From assembly GCF_014164775.1 (NCBI RefSeq), contig NZ_JACJGB010000002.1, positions 124,001-188,000 of the forward strand: a stretch of DNA of 64,000 nt, read 5' to 3'. Source of the DNA: Tessaracoccus sp. MC1679 (GTDB lineage Bacteria > Actinomycetota > Actinomycetes > Propionibacteriales > Propionibacteriaceae). A program made the translations under genes and the position numbers. A model generated the notes under the pieces. The model was not told the origin of the DNA. It made no database searches and saw only the letters and a program-made list of their open reading frames with translations. Every line of letters starts with the position of its first letter. Positions within the stretch are counted from its first letter, which is position 1. Shown here in pieces: positions 24,366-35,965 of the stretch.

Positions 24366-25979
24366 CTACTGGTACGACACGAAGTTGGGTCGCGGCTCCA
24401 CGTCCTCCATCGTCTCCTGGGGCGTCATCGTCGGGGAGTCCTCGTCGATGAAGTTCTTCCACCCCAGCCAGACGTTGGCCGGCAGGCCCTCCTTGAGGTT
24501 GCGCCAGGTCGCCTGCTTGAGCGGCGGGTTGCCGTGCCCGTCGGCGTGGACGAGGTACTGTAGCTCGTCGCGGGTGGTGTCGAGCCGCTCGCGGCCGACG
24601 ATCATCCGCTGCTGGAACTGGTGCAGGATCACCACCTTCGGGGGCAGGTTGTTGGCCGCCACCAGGTCCGCCAACCAGGCTCCGGTGGCGTTGACCTCGT
24701 CCACCTCCACCTGGCCGATGATGGTCATGTGGCGCTGGCCGGGCTTCAGCCGCCACTCGGGATCGATCGCGAGACCGACGGTGGGCCGCTTCAGCAGCTC
24801 CTCGTAGCGCTTGGCCTGGGTCAGGAAGTCGGTGTGCCCGGGCTGGAGGTCCAGCACGCAGTAGATGCCCGCCGCCTCGGCCGCCTCGATGTAGGGCAGT
24901 AGCTGCTCGGCCGGGGTCTCGTAGGAATAGTCACCGTCGGGGCCGGCCGACGCGCTGGCCACGGTCGTGATGATCTCGAACGCGCCGATGACCGGGACGT
25001 CACTGAAGGCCTGATACTGGGCGGCCAACTCCTTCACCCGGGCGACGGACTGTTCCGGCCCCTGCTCGCCCAGCACCCCGAGGGTGCCGCCGGACGGGTG
25101 CCCATAGAGGGCCACCATCATCCGTCCCGGGAACGGCGCGACTCCACCGCCCGGCAGTTCCGGAAGCGTGCGGGCGGCCTCCACCCGCGCGGCGAAACGG
25201 GCGGAGTCGCCGAACGCGCCGACGCCGAGGACGGCTCCGGTGGCCCCCTTGACCAGCGCCACCGACTCGGCCGTGGCGCGCGGATCCGTGAAGGGCACCT
25301 CGGTGAGGGCGATGCCGGCTGCCGCCAGGATCGCGGCCGTGGCGGCGGAGACGGACTCGCCCCTGGGTCGCAGCGCGGCGGCGGTCGCGGGGGCGGTCTC
25401 GGCGGGGAGTCCCTCCACCTGCAGCTCGGCGGGATCGGCCGGGCCGTCGACGACCTCGCGGTCCCCGAGGTCCAGCCCTGCGGCCGGGTAGGCGATCACG
25501 GTGCGGGTCTGGAGGCGGTTGAGCTCGGCAGCGAGCTCGGGCCCGGCGATCAGCAGGGGGAGGCCGAGCGCGGCCGCGGTGGCGGAGGCCGCCGCGACGT
25601 CCCCACCGGCAGCGGGCGTCGGAGACGTGGCCGCGCTGGGAGAGGCGCTGTTCGACGGCGAGGCGCCAGCCGACGGCGAGGCCGGAGCGCTCGGCGTTGG
25701 CGGGGCCGGCTGAACGACGACCACGGCGGTTGCCTCGGCCAGCACCAGCCGGCTCACGGCCAGGGCGCCCTCGTCGTCTGAGGGCAGCACCCCCGACGCG
25801 AGGCCGGTGTTGACCGCAACGCGGTGGCCGATCGTCGACGGCGATGCTTCAGCCGACGGGCCCTGCGTGCCTCCGGAGGAGCTGGAGCCCGATCCGTCGC
25901 TTGGCGAACCGCTGCAGCCGGAGGCGGCGGCCACCGCTGTCGCGGCGAGTCCGAGGAGGGCAATTCGGCGAGTGATCAT
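24366..25979 (-). CDS. Large lipoprotein with possible cell-wall-binding-like and TIM-barrel-like halves
   Basis: 537 residues from ATG 25979. Signal peptide with twin Arg (MITRRIALLG) and lipobox AASGC. A Ser/Gly/Pro-rich linker is followed by a domain with ATAAALGLPLLIAGPELAAEL, resembling cell wall-binding repeat 2 modules, and then an alpha/beta domain (PVIGAFEIITTVASA, YCVLDLQPGHTDF, VGLAIDPEWRL) that looks like a TIM-barrel glycosidase-like fold without a recognised catalytic pair. Function unknown; probably acts at the envelope. Contains a second Ser/Pro-rich insert near residue 100. Confidence 0.65.
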   Translation of the reverse strand: MITRRIALLGLAATAVAAASGCSGSPSDGSGSSSSGGTQGPSAEASPSTIGHRVAVNTGLASGVLPSDDEGALAVSRLVLAEATAVVVVQPAPPTPSAPASPSAGASPSNSASPSAATSPTPAAGGDVAAASATAAALGLPLLIAGPELAAELNRLQTRTVIAYPAAGLDLGDREVVDGPADPAELQVEGLPAETAPATAAALRPRGESVSAATAAILAAAGIALTEVPFTDPRATAESVALVKGATGAVLGVGAFGDSARFAARVEAARTLPELPGGGVAPFPGRMMVALYGHPSGGTLGVLGEQGPEQSVARVKELAAQYQAFSDVPVIGAFEIITTVASASAGPDGDYSYETPAEQLLPYIEAAEAAGIYCVLDLQPGHTDFLTQAKRYEELLKRPTVGLAIDPEWRLKPGQRHMTIIGQVEVDEVNATGAWLADLVAANNLPPKVVILHQFQQRMIVGRERLDTTRDELQYLVHADGHGNPPLKQATWRNLKEGLPANVWLGWKNFIDEDSPTMTPQETMEDVEPRPNFVSYQ

Positions 25980-26032
25980 CCCAAAAGCCTGCCATCTCGC
26001 GCCGCGACCCCGAAATCCCGCCACGGGTGGCC

Positions 26033-27259
26033 TCAGTGCGGGATCCCGATGTCGGTGCGGTGGAAGCCGTCCGCATAGTCCACGCGCGAGAGGAGCCCGT
26101 ACGCGCGCTCACGTGCCTCATCCACGCTCGCGCCGCGACCCACCGTGCCCAGCACGCGTCCGCCTGCGGACACGAGCCTCCGCCCGTCCAGGCGGGTGCC
26201 GGCATGCAGCACGTAGGCGTCGTCATCGTCGTCCGGCAGCACGATCGCCCCACCCGTGGCTGGAGTACCGGGGTAGCCCGCCGCCGCCGACACCACCACG
26301 ACAGCCGCGCCCTCGCGCCACGCCAGCCCACCGACGGTGTCCAGCTCCCCGCGGGCCGCGGCCTGAAGCACCCCTGCCAGCGGGGTCTCGAGCAGCGCGA
26401 GCACGGCCTGGGTCTCCGGGTCTCCGAAGCGGACGTTGAACTCCACCACCCGAAGGCCCCTCGACGTGAGCGCCAGCCCGGCATAGAGCAGCCCGATGAA
26501 CGGGGTGCCCCGTCGGCGCATCTCAGCCAGCGTGGGGGCGATGACCTCGGCCATGATCTGGTCTGTCAGCCCGGGATCCGCCCAGGTCAGCGGCGAATAC
26601 GCGCCCATGCCGCCGGTGTTGGGTCCCGCGTCGCCGTCGCCGACCCGCTTGTAGTCCTGCGCGGGCAGCAACGGGAGCGCACGCTCGCCGTCGCAGATCG
26701 CGAACAGGCTCACCTCCGGACCGTCCAGGTAGTCCTCGATGACCACCCGGCCGCAGGTCGCGGCGTGCGCAAGGGCCGCCTCGCGATCGTCGGTGACCAC
26801 CACGCCCTTGCCGGCGGCGAGGGCGTCGTTCTTGACCACGTAGGGGGCGCCGAACTCGTCCAGCGCCGCCGCCGCCTGCTCCGGCGTCTCACAGAGGCGT
26901 GAATCCGCGGTGGGCACCAAGGCCGCCCGCATGACCTCCTTGGCGAACGCCTTGGACCCCTCGAGCACGGCGGCCTCGCGGCCGGGCCCGAACGCGTCGA
27001 TGCCGGCCTCACGCAGGGCGTCGGCCACCCCCTCCACCAGCGGCGCCTCCGGACCGATGACCACCAGATCGACACCCAGCCGCTGCGCCGCCTCCACCAC
27101 GACGGCCGGCGACGACGGGTCCAGGGAGTGCAGCGTGGCGATGCGCCCGATCCCCGGGTTCCCCGGGGCCGCGTGCAGCTCGGTGACGGACGGGTCGGCG
27201 GCGAGCGCGCGGGCGAGGGCGTGCTCGCGACCCCCGGAGCCAAGGAGAAGAATCTTCAC
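26033..27259 (-). CDS. purD: Phosphoribosylamine-glycine ligase
   Basis: GAR synthetase, ATP-grasp enzyme of purine synthesis, 408 residues. Seen: MKILLLGSGGREHAL start, VIGPEAPLVEGVADAL, PYVVKNDALAAGKGVVV, GPNTGGMGAYSP, and VEFNVRFGDPETQ metal and ATP-binding motifs. Lies downstream of purA with about 30 bp between, same strand, so purA-purD are likely co-transcribed. Confidence 0.96.
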   Translation of the reverse strand: MKILLLGSGGREHALARALAADPSVTELHAAPGNPGIGRIATLHSLDPSSPAVVVEAAQRLGVDLVVIGPEAPLVEGVADALREAGIDAFGPGREAAVLEGSKAFAKEVMRAALVPTADSRLCETPEQAAAALDEFGAPYVVKNDALAAGKGVVVTDDREAALAHAATCGRVVIEDYLDGPEVSLFAICDGERALPLLPAQDYKRVGDGDAGPNTGGMGAYSPLTWADPGLTDQIMAEVIAPTLAEMRRRGTPFIGLLYAGLALTSRGLRVVEFNVRFGDPETQAVLALLETPLAGVLQAAARGELDTVGGLAWREGAAVVVVSAAAGYPGTPATGGAIVLPDDDDDAYVLHAGTRLDGRRLVSAGGRVLGTVGRGASVDEARERAYGLLSRVDYADGFHRTDIGIPH

Positions 27260-27290
27260 CCGCGTCAGCCTAGTGGTCCGCTCCCGGACT

Positions 27291-28685
<1,395 letters not shown>

Positions 28686-29102
28686 TCAGGCGGAGTGCTG
28701 CTCCACCCAGCGCTCGAGCTGCTGCGCCGGCAACGCGCCCACCTGCCGCGCCACTTCCTTCCCGTCGCGCATCAGCACCAGCGTGGGGATGCTCATCGCC
28801 TCGAACCGGGCCTGCAGAGCGCGGTTGTGATCCACATTGATCTTGACCACCTTGAGCCGTCCGGCCTTGGCCTTCGCGAGGCGCTCAAGGACGGGCGATA
28901 CCATGCGGCACGGCCCGCACCACGGCGCCCACAGGTCCACCACGACGGGGACCCGGGTGGCCACCACTCCATCGAAATCCGCGTCGGTGGCGTCGACGAG
29001 CCACGGCAGGTCGGCCTTGCACTTGGCGCATCGCGGCAGGCCGGTGGCGGCGGCGGGGACCCTGTTGCGTGCGCCGCACGCGACGCAGGTGGAGATGCTC
29101 AT
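28686..29102 (-). CDS. trxC: Thioredoxin 2-type protein with N-terminal zinc ribbon
   Basis: 138 residues from ATG 29102. Two CxxC pairs in the first 35 residues (CVACG and CAKC) form the zinc finger typical of thioredoxin 2. The thioredoxin fold follows with active site WAPWCGPCRM and the cis-Pro in SIPTLVL. Disulfide reductase in the cytoplasm; the zinc centre may tune its response to oxidation (known for E. coli Trx2). Divergent from dhaK. Confidence 0.9.
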   Translation of the reverse strand: MSISTCVACGARNRVPAAATGLPRCAKCKADLPWLVDATDADFDGVVATRVPVVVDLWAPWCGPCRMVSPVLERLAKAKAGRLKVVKINVDHNRALQARFEAMSIPTLVLMRDGKEVARQVGALPAQQLERWVEQHSA

Positions 29103-29271
29103 GACTCCATGGTCCACCCTCCCCCGAAATGTGGGATGACAGGGCATGAGATCGGCGCACATCGGTGGCCCCGGGCTTGGAGGAAACTGCACGAAAGGTC
29201 AGGGCCCTTGCCTACGATCGCTGTGGGAATCAGGATCGATGGATACCCGCAACGACGCAGGAGGTAGGACC

Positions 29272-30263
<992 letters not shown>

Positions 30264-30267
<4 letters not shown>

Positions 30268-30899
30268 GCGCACAACACCTGACCCTGGACCTGCTCGCCG
30301 ACTGGCTGCGCCGCTACGCGCAGATCGTCGACGAGAACAAGACCTTCCTCACGGACCTCGACTCGGCCATCGGTGACGCGGACCACGGCGCCAACATGGC
30401 CCGGGGTACCGCGGCGGTGGTGACCCACCTCGATGCGGCCACCACTGTCGACGGCCTGCTCAAGAAGGCGGGCATGACGCTGGTCAGCACGGTCGGCGGC
30501 ACCGCCGGCCCGCTGTACGGCACCCTGCTGATGAAGATGGGGATGGCCACCGGGTCCGTGATGGAGCTCTCGCCACAGGAGTTCGCGAAGGCCTTCCGGG
30601 CCGGGCTCGAGGGGCTGATCGCCCGCGGCAAGACGGAGCTGGGCGACAAGACGATGGTGGATTCGCTGGCCCCGGCCATCGACGCCTTCGACGCGGCCCT
30701 GGCCGACGGAGCGGATCTGCACGACGCCGTCGCGGCGGCCGCGCAGTCCGCCGCCGTGGGCCGTGACGCCACCACCCCCATGGTGGCAAAGAAGGGACGC
30801 GCGAGCTACCTCGGCGAGCGGTCCGCGGGTCACCAGGATCCGGGGGCCACCTCGTCGGCGTACCTGTTCGACGCCTTGGCGGACGTGATCGGCGCCTGA
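30264..30899 (+). CDS. dhaL: Dihydroxyacetone kinase subunit L (ADP-binding)
   Basis: 211 residues from GTG 30264, which overlaps the dhaK stop (GTGA). DhaL holds ADP permanently and passes phosphate from DhaM to dihydroxyacetone. Seen: Mg-ADP site DLDSAIGDADHGANMARG, GTAGPLYG, and DAVAAAAQSAAVGRDATTPM. The stop shares bases with the dhaM start. Confidence 0.95.
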
Positions 30900-31612
30900 T
30901 GGCGGTGGGCATCGTGGTGGTCTCGCACAGCCGCGCGCTGGCCGAGGCCGCCGTCGAGCTGGCCATGCAGATGGTCCACGAGGAGCCCCCTCCCGTGGCC
31001 ATCGCGGCCGGCATGCCCGACGGCGGGCTGGGTACGGACGCCGCGGCGGTCGCGGAGGCGATCGCGGAGGTGGACCGGGGCGACGGCGTGGTGATCTTCG
31101 TCGACATGGGCTCAGCGATCATGAGCGCCGAGATGGGCGTGGAGTTCGCGGGCGTCGAGAACGTGCGCGTCCTCTCCGCCCCCTTCGTGGAGGGTCTCAC
31201 GGCTGGTGTGGTGCGCGCCGTGGGTGGAGCGTCGATCGACGATGTCGCGGCAGAGGCCGAGTCGGCGCTCGCCCCGAAGCTGTCCGCGCTGGGGAACGCT
31301 CCTGCGGCACCATCCGTGCCACCCGTGGTCGCGGCGGACGGCGACGCCACCGGGACGGCTGTCCTGGTCAACGAGACCGGCCTGCACGCGAGGCCTGCGG
31401 CGCTCTTCGTGGCCGAGGCAAGGAAGTTCGACGCAGATGTCCGCATCTGCAACGGGGACGTCGGCCCCGTGAAGGCGGGCAGCAGCATCGGCCTGGCCAC
31501 CCTCAACGCCCGCAAGGGAGACACCCTGAGCCTCACGGCCACAGGCCCGCAGGCGCAGGACGCCGTCGACGCGCTGGTGGCGTTCATCTCGGCCGGGTTC
31601 GGCGAGAATTGA
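30899..31612 (+). CDS. dhaM: DhaM phosphotransferase with fused HPr domain
   Basis: 237 residues. Residues 1-130 are an EIIA-mannose-like domain with phospho-His10 in VVVSHSRALAE. After an Ala/Pro linker (about 131-150), residues 152-237 are an HPr domain with phospho-His163 in GLHARPAALF. There is no enzyme I domain, unlike the enterobacterial DhaM, so phosphate must come from enzyme I encoded elsewhere. The intramolecular HPr bypasses free HPr. Overlaps dhaL by TGATG. Good match to the actinobacterial two-domain form. Confidence 0.93.
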   Translation: MAVGIVVVSHSRALAEAAVELAMQMVHEEPPPVAIAAGMPDGGLGTDAAAVAEAIAEVDRGDGVVIFVDMGSAIMSAEMGVEFAGVENVRVLSAPFVEGLTAGVVRAVGGASIDDVAAEAESALAPKLSALGNAPAAPSVPPVVAADGDATGTAVLVNETGLHARPAALFVAEARKFDADVRICNGDVGPVKAGSSIGLATLNARKGDTLSLTATGPQAQDAVDALVAFISAGFGEN

Positions 31613-31635
31613 GGCCCGCTCGCTAGGCTGACGCC

Positions 31636-32082
31636 ATGAGCGAGACGCACCCCAACCTGATGGCCTCGAACGTCGTCGTGTTGCTGCCGGACGACCCTGC
31701 TCTCGCGGCGATCTCCGAGCACGGCAAGGAGCGCTTCCTGGAGGTCGTGGCGCAGCACCCCACCTCCTCGTTGTGCTGGGCGCTCCTCGCCGAGACCTGC
31801 CTCGCCGAGGAGGGACTGGGAAGCTCCCTGGCCGCCTACGCCTACGCCCGCACCGGCTACCACCGCGGGCTTGACACGCTGCGGCGCAACGGCTGGAAGG
31901 GCTCAGGCCAGGTGCCGTGGGAGCACGAAGCCAACCGCGGCTTCCTGCGGGCGCTGTGGGCGCTGAGTGTCGCGGCGGGGCGGATCGGCGAGCACGAGGA
32001 GCAGGAGCGCTGCGCGCAGTTCCTCCGGGACTCCTCCGAGACCGCCTACCAGGTCCTCGCTCAGCCCGAGCAATCCGATTGA
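31636..32082 (+). CDS. DUF3151 family protein
   Basis: 148 residues. A small helical protein with the conserved core TSSLCWALLAETCL, AYAYARTGYHRGLDTLRRNG and VPWEHEANRGFLRALWAL. The family is restricted to Actinobacteria and has no known function. It follows dhaM by 23 bp and might be read through from it, but has its own spacing before typA (about 135 bp). Confidence 0.85.
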   Translation: MSETHPNLMASNVVVLLPDDPALAAISEHGKERFLEVVAQHPTSSLCWALLAETCLAEEGLGSSLAAYAYARTGYHRGLDTLRRNGWKGSGQVPWEHEANRGFLRALWALSVAAGRIGEHEEQERCAQFLRDSSETAYQVLAQPEQSD

Positions 32083-32216
32083 CTGAGCCTCCCGCGCTCC
32101 GCCGACCCCATCGGCACTCGATCCGGCGTCTAGTCGAGGTTCACGGTTCGTGGCGCCAGGCTCCCGCCGCGTAGACTCTCCCGCGGCCCCCACCGTCGAT
32201 CCCCCGGAGATGCCAC

Positions 32217-34079
32217 ATGCCCACACGCGAAGACCTGCGCAACGTCGCCATCGTCGCCCACGTCGACCACGGTAAGACGACGCTTGTCGACGCCATGTTG
32301 TGGCAGTCCGGAGCCTTCCGCGAGGGATCCGATGTCAACAACCGCGTCATGGACTCGATGGACCTGGAGCGCGAGAAGGGCATCACCATCCTCGCGAAGA
32401 ACACCGGCGTGCGGCACATCCGCCCCGACGGCTCCGGGGTCACGATCAACATCATCGACACCCCCGGCCACGCCGACTTCGGCGGCGAGGTGGAGCGCGG
32501 GCTTGAGATGGTCGACGGCGTGGTCCTGCTGATCGACGCGTCCGAGGGTCCGCTCCCCCAGACCCGCTTCGTGCTGCGCAAGGCGCTGGCCAAGAACCTG
32601 CCGATCGTCGTGGTGGTCAACAAGGTGGACCGTAGCGACGCGCGCATCTCCGCCGTCGTCGAGGAGACCTACGACCTCTTCATGGACCTCATCGACGACG
32701 ACGCGGCCCACGTGCTCGACTTCCCCATCGTCTACGCCTCCGCGAAGGCCGGCCGCGCCTCGCTGACGCAGCCCGAGGACGGCGGCATGCCGGACAGCCC
32801 CAACCTCGAGCCGCTGTTCGACACCCTGATGGAGCACATCCCCGCCCCCGTCTACGAGGAGGGCGCGGTCCTCCAGGCGCACGTCACCAACCTCGACGCC
32901 TCCCCCTACCTCGGCCGCCTTGCCCTGTGCCGCATCATCGCCGGCGAAATGAAGCGCGGGCAGCTGGTGTCGTGGTGCAAGACCGACGGGACCATCTCCA
33001 CGGTGAAGCTCACCGAGATGTTCATGACGCAGGCACTGGATCGCGTGCAGGCGGATCTGGCGGGCCCCGGCGACATCGTCGCCATCGCGGGCATCCCGCA
33101 GATCATGATCGGCGAGACACTCTCGGACCCCGAGAACCCGAAGCCCCTGCCGCTCATCCACGTCGACGAGCCGTCGATCTCCATGACCATCGGCATCAAC
33201 ACCTCACCGCTGGCGGGCCAGTCCGGCAAGAACCTCACCGCCCGCCTGCTGAAGGCGCGCCTGGAGCAGGAGCTGGTCGGCAACGTGTCGATCAAGGTCA
33301 ACACCACCGAGCGCCCGGACACCTGGGAGGTGCAGGGTCGCGGCGAGCTGCAGCTGGCCATCCTGGTGGAGATGATGCGCCGGGAGAGCTTCGAGCTCAC
33401 CGTCGGCAAGCCGCAGGTGGTCACGAAGCTGGTCGACGGCAAGGTCCATGAGCCCATCGAGCGCCTCACCGTCGACATCCCCGAGGACTTCGTCGGGGTG
33501 GTCACGCAGCTCATGGGGCTCCGCCGCGGCCGCATGGAGATGATGGTCAACCACGGCACCGGCTGGGTCCGGCTTGAGTTCATCGTCCCTGCCCGCGGCC
33601 TCATCGGCTTCCGCACGGAGTTCCTCACCGAGACGCGCGGCACCGGCATCATGAACCACGTGGGCGAGGGCTTCGAGCCCTGGGCCGGAGACTTCCGCAC
33701 CCGCCCCACCGGCTCGCTGGTGGCGGACCGGACGGGCGTGACCACGTCCTACGCCCTGTTCAACCTGCAGGAGCGCGGCACCTTGTTCGTCCCTCCGGGC
33801 GCCGAGGTGTACGAGGGCATGATCGTCGGCGAGAACCCCCGGGCCGAGGACATGGACGTCAACCCCACGAAGGAGAAGAAGCTCACCAACGTGCGCTCCT
33901 CCACGGGCGACGAGCTGGAGCGGCTGATCCCGGCCAAGAACATGTCCATGGAGCAGGCGCTGGAATTCTGCGCGGGCGACGAGTGTCTCGAGGTCACCCC
34001 GGCGATGGTGCGCATCCGCAAGGTGTCGCTCAACGCCAACGATCGGGCCAAGGAGCGCAAGGGGCACAAGAAGCCCTGA
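32217..34079 (+). CDS. typA: Translational GTPase TypA/BipA
   Basis: 620 residues. Ribosome-associated GTPase involved in assembly and stress translation. Seen: G1 AHVDHGKTTLVDAMLW, G2 region EREKGITI, G3 IDTPGHADFGGEVERGL, and G4 NKVDRSDARI, followed by EF-G-like domains and the BipA-specific C-terminus (RVRSSTG-like VRSSTGDELERLIPAKNMSM). Monocistronic by spacing; the next feature is the PadR operator 7 bp beyond its stop. Confidence 0.96.
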   Translation: MPTREDLRNVAIVAHVDHGKTTLVDAMLWQSGAFREGSDVNNRVMDSMDLEREKGITILAKNTGVRHIRPDGSGVTINIIDTPGHADFGGEVERGLEMVDGVVLLIDASEGPLPQTRFVLRKALAKNLPIVVVVNKVDRSDARISAVVEETYDLFMDLIDDDAAHVLDFPIVYASAKAGRASLTQPEDGGMPDSPNLEPLFDTLMEHIPAPVYEEGAVLQAHVTNLDASPYLGRLALCRIIAGEMKRGQLVSWCKTDGTISTVKLTEMFMTQALDRVQADLAGPGDIVAIAGIPQIMIGETLSDPENPKPLPLIHVDEPSISMTIGINTSPLAGQSGKNLTARLLKARLEQELVGNVSIKVNTTERPDTWEVQGRGELQLAILVEMMRRESFELTVGKPQVVTKLVDGKVHEPIERLTVDIPEDFVGVVTQLMGLRRGRMEMMVNHGTGWVRLEFIVPARGLIGFRTEFLTETRGTGIMNHVGEGFEPWAGDFRTRPTGSLVADRTGVTTSYALFNLQERGTLFVPPGAEVYEGMIVGENPRAEDMDVNPTKEKKLTNVRSSTGDELERLIPAKNMSMEQALEFCAGDECLEVTPAMVRIRKVSLNANDRAKERKGHKKP

Positions 34080-34085
34080 CTCTTT

Positions 34086-34130
34086 CACGATAGTTCGCGA
34101 TATATCTTTGACATATCGCGAGCTATCGTG
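34086..34130. promoter_or_regulatory. PadR-type operator: 18-bp inverted repeat
   Basis: Arms CACGATAGTTCGCGATAT (34086-34103) and ATATCGCGAGCTATCGTG (34113-34130) match at 17 of 18 pairs around a 9-nt centre. TTGACA (34108-34113) within it is a good -35 for the regulator gene that starts at 34185. ATATCGCGAT cores are typical of PadR-family autoregulatory sites. It lies directly upstream of the PadR gene, so autorepression is the simplest reading. Confidence 0.75.
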
Positions 34131-34184
34131 CATCCTGGAACACGTACGGGGCATTCAGCCCCCACTGTCCAGAAGGAGTTCGCG

Positions 34185-34901
34185 ATGGACTACGCGATGC
34201 ATCACCCCTGGGGCGGCCGAGGCGCCGCCCTGCACCAGATCTTCGGCGCCCTGCTCAACGAAAGCAGCACGCCCGAGGAACCCACCGACGATCGGCGCGG
34301 CGAGCGCCGCGGTCGCGGTCACCGCCACGGAGGCCCTAGCCGCGGCAGGATGGGCGGGCACGGCCCGTCCGGCGGCGGCCCGTTCGGCCCCGGCGGCTTC
34401 GGACCCACACCCTTCGGCCCCGGCGGCTTCGGCACCGGCCCGTTCGGTGGCCGACGTGGAGGCCGCGCCCGTCGCGGCGACGTCCGCAACGCCGCCCTGC
34501 TGCTGATCGCCGAACAGCCGCGCAACGGCTACCAGATCATCCAGGAGCTCGACAACCGCAGCGGCGGGCGCTGGAAGCCGAGCCCCGGCGCCATCTATCC
34601 GGCGCTCAACCAACTGGAGGACGAGGGGCTCATCCGCCTCATCGCCTCCGAGGCGGGGAAGGCCTATGAGATCACCGACGCCGGCCGCGCCGAGGCCGAG
34701 GCCACCGAACGGCCCACCCCGTGGGAGCAGGACGACGACGCGGCCGCACATCCCGCGGCCGGGCTGGCACAGGCCTATGGTCAGGCCTGGTCCGCCGTCG
34801 GGACGATCGCCCAGAGCGGCAACGAGGACCTCATCGGTCAGGCGACGGCCGAGGTCGAGGACCTGAAGAGGCGTCTCTACCAGCTGCTCGCCGAGAGCTG
34901 A
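34185..34901 (+). CDS. PadR family regulator with a Gly/Phe/Pro-rich N-terminal region
   Basis: 238 residues. Residues about 60-95 form repeats of the type FGPGGFGP and are followed by RRGGRARRGD. The winged helix lies after that: RNAALLLIAEQPRNGYQIIQ and PGAIYPALNQLEDEGLIRL, then AGKAYEITDAGRAEA. The C-terminus is a helical dimerisation region. ATG follows AGAAGGAG. The low-complexity Gly-Phe region before the DNA-binding domain recurs in related actinobacterial PadR proteins. Targets unknown apart from its own promoter. The last 25 bases overlap the convergent HD gene. Confidence 0.88.
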   Translation: MDYAMHHPWGGRGAALHQIFGALLNESSTPEEPTDDRRGERRGRGHRHGGPSRGRMGGHGPSGGGPFGPGGFGPTPFGPGGFGTGPFGGRRGGRARRGDVRNAALLLIAEQPRNGYQIIQELDNRSGGRWKPSPGAIYPALNQLEDEGLIRLIASEAGKAYEITDAGRAEAEATERPTPWEQDDDAAAHPAAGLAQAYGQAWSAVGTIAQSGNEDLIGQATAEVEDLKRRLYQLLAES

Positions 34902-35455
34902 TCCAGCTCTCGCCGGAGGTTGTACCGGGCCTGGTGCTCCCAGAGCGCCAGGCCCTTCGGCGTGTGGAAGACCGATCCGCGGCTCAGCATCCGCTCGATG
35001 AAGCGTCGCCGACGCTCGACCCATTCGGCCGGCCCCAGGTCGGGGAGCTCGGCCCGGATCGCCGCGACATTGACGCAGTACCGCTCCCACGGGAGCCTCA
35101 GTCTGTGCAGGTCTGCGTCGGCCATCCGTCCACCGGCCTCGTCGTCGGGGTGAGGCGCGTGATCGACGGTGACCAGGATCAACCCGCACACCTCGTCGAC
35201 CTCCGCGGCCGGCAGACCGCGGAGGAGGCCCCGCGCCAGCGCGACGGAGGCGAGTTCGTCGTCCGGGCTGGCGTTGTGGTGGACCGCGTCGTGGAACCAG
35301 AAGGCGACTCTCTCCAGCCTGCCCGCCTGCAGCAGATCCAGCGCGGCCAGCCCGTCGCGCAGGTGGGCCTGGGAGTGATAGCGACGATGCGGCTCTGCCC
35401 ACCTGTCGAGGAGCTCTGCCACCACATGTTCCGGGAGCAGGCCCCCGGCGCTCAC
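34877..35455 (-). CDS. HD superfamily metal-dependent phosphohydrolase
   Basis: 192 residues from GTG 35455, which overlaps the stop of the upstream membrane-protein gene by GTGA (GTG 35458 is equally possible). Seen: RRYHSQAHL, then the HD metal motif in VAFWFHDAVHH, then LILVTVDHAPHPDD. This family acts on an unknown nucleotide-like substrate. The C-terminus overlaps the PadR gene. Pairing with the membrane protein suggests a shared role but nothing specific. Confidence 0.8.
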   Translation of the reverse strand: MSAGGLLPEHVVAELLDRWAEPHRRYHSQAHLRDGLAALDLLQAGRLERVAFWFHDAVHHNASPDDELASVALARGLLRGLPAAEVDEVCGLILVTVDHAPHPDDEAGGRMADADLHRLRLPWERYCVNVAAIRAELPDLGPAEWVERRRRFIERMLSRGSVFHTPKGLALWEHQARYNLRRELDQLSASSW

Positions 35456-35880
35456 CACGCCCGGACGGCGAAGTAGGCGACGCCGGCCCAGAGCCCTGCC
35501 CACAGCATGCTGGCGAAGGTCCCGATGATGAACAACTCGCCCTTGCGCGAGGTCCCCGAGTCCGACGCCGTGGCCAGGTCCGCGTACCGCCCCAGACCCT
35601 TGACCGCCAGCACCATGGCGATCCCGGCAGGAAAGCCCGCCACGATGCACGCGTAGACCGCCACCCGCTCCAGCATGCCGATCCACCGGCCGCCCGGAAG
35701 CTCCTTCTGGGCCGCCTCCAGGCCGAGGCTGGCCCGGGTCTGCGCCACCTCCACCTCCGACGACGGGAGGGACGCCTTGTCGATCCGTCTCAGTAGGGCA
35801 CGCACGACGGGGTTGCCGAGGGCGGCGACGAGGCCCGCGAGCAGCACGATCGCGGCCTTCAGTACCAGCCCCCAGTCCAT
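35452..35880 (-). CDS. Small membrane protein, SatD-associated type
   Basis: 142 residues from ATG 35880. Hydrophobic segments near residues 4-22, 72-92 and 118-140, with a charged loop after the first (SLPSSEVEVAQTRASLGLEA). The conserved GGRWIGMLERVAVYACIVAG and GELFIIGTFASMLWAGL blocks are familiar from proteins encoded beside SatD genes in Actinobacteria (from memory). Function unknown. Here it is divergent from satD with an 85-bp shared promoter region. Confidence 0.7.
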   Translation of the reverse strand: MDWGLVLKAAIVLLAGLVAALGNPVVRALLRRIDKASLPSSEVEVAQTRASLGLEAAQKELPGGRWIGMLERVAVYACIVAGFPAGIAMVLAVKGLGRYADLATASDSGTSRKGELFIIGTFASMLWAGLWAGVAYFAVRAW

Positions 35881-35965
35881 GCCGGAAACGCTACACGGCC
35901 GCCCCGACACTCCCGCGGGATAAGGTTTGTCCTTCACCCGGAAGCTATGAAGTTATTCTCTACAT

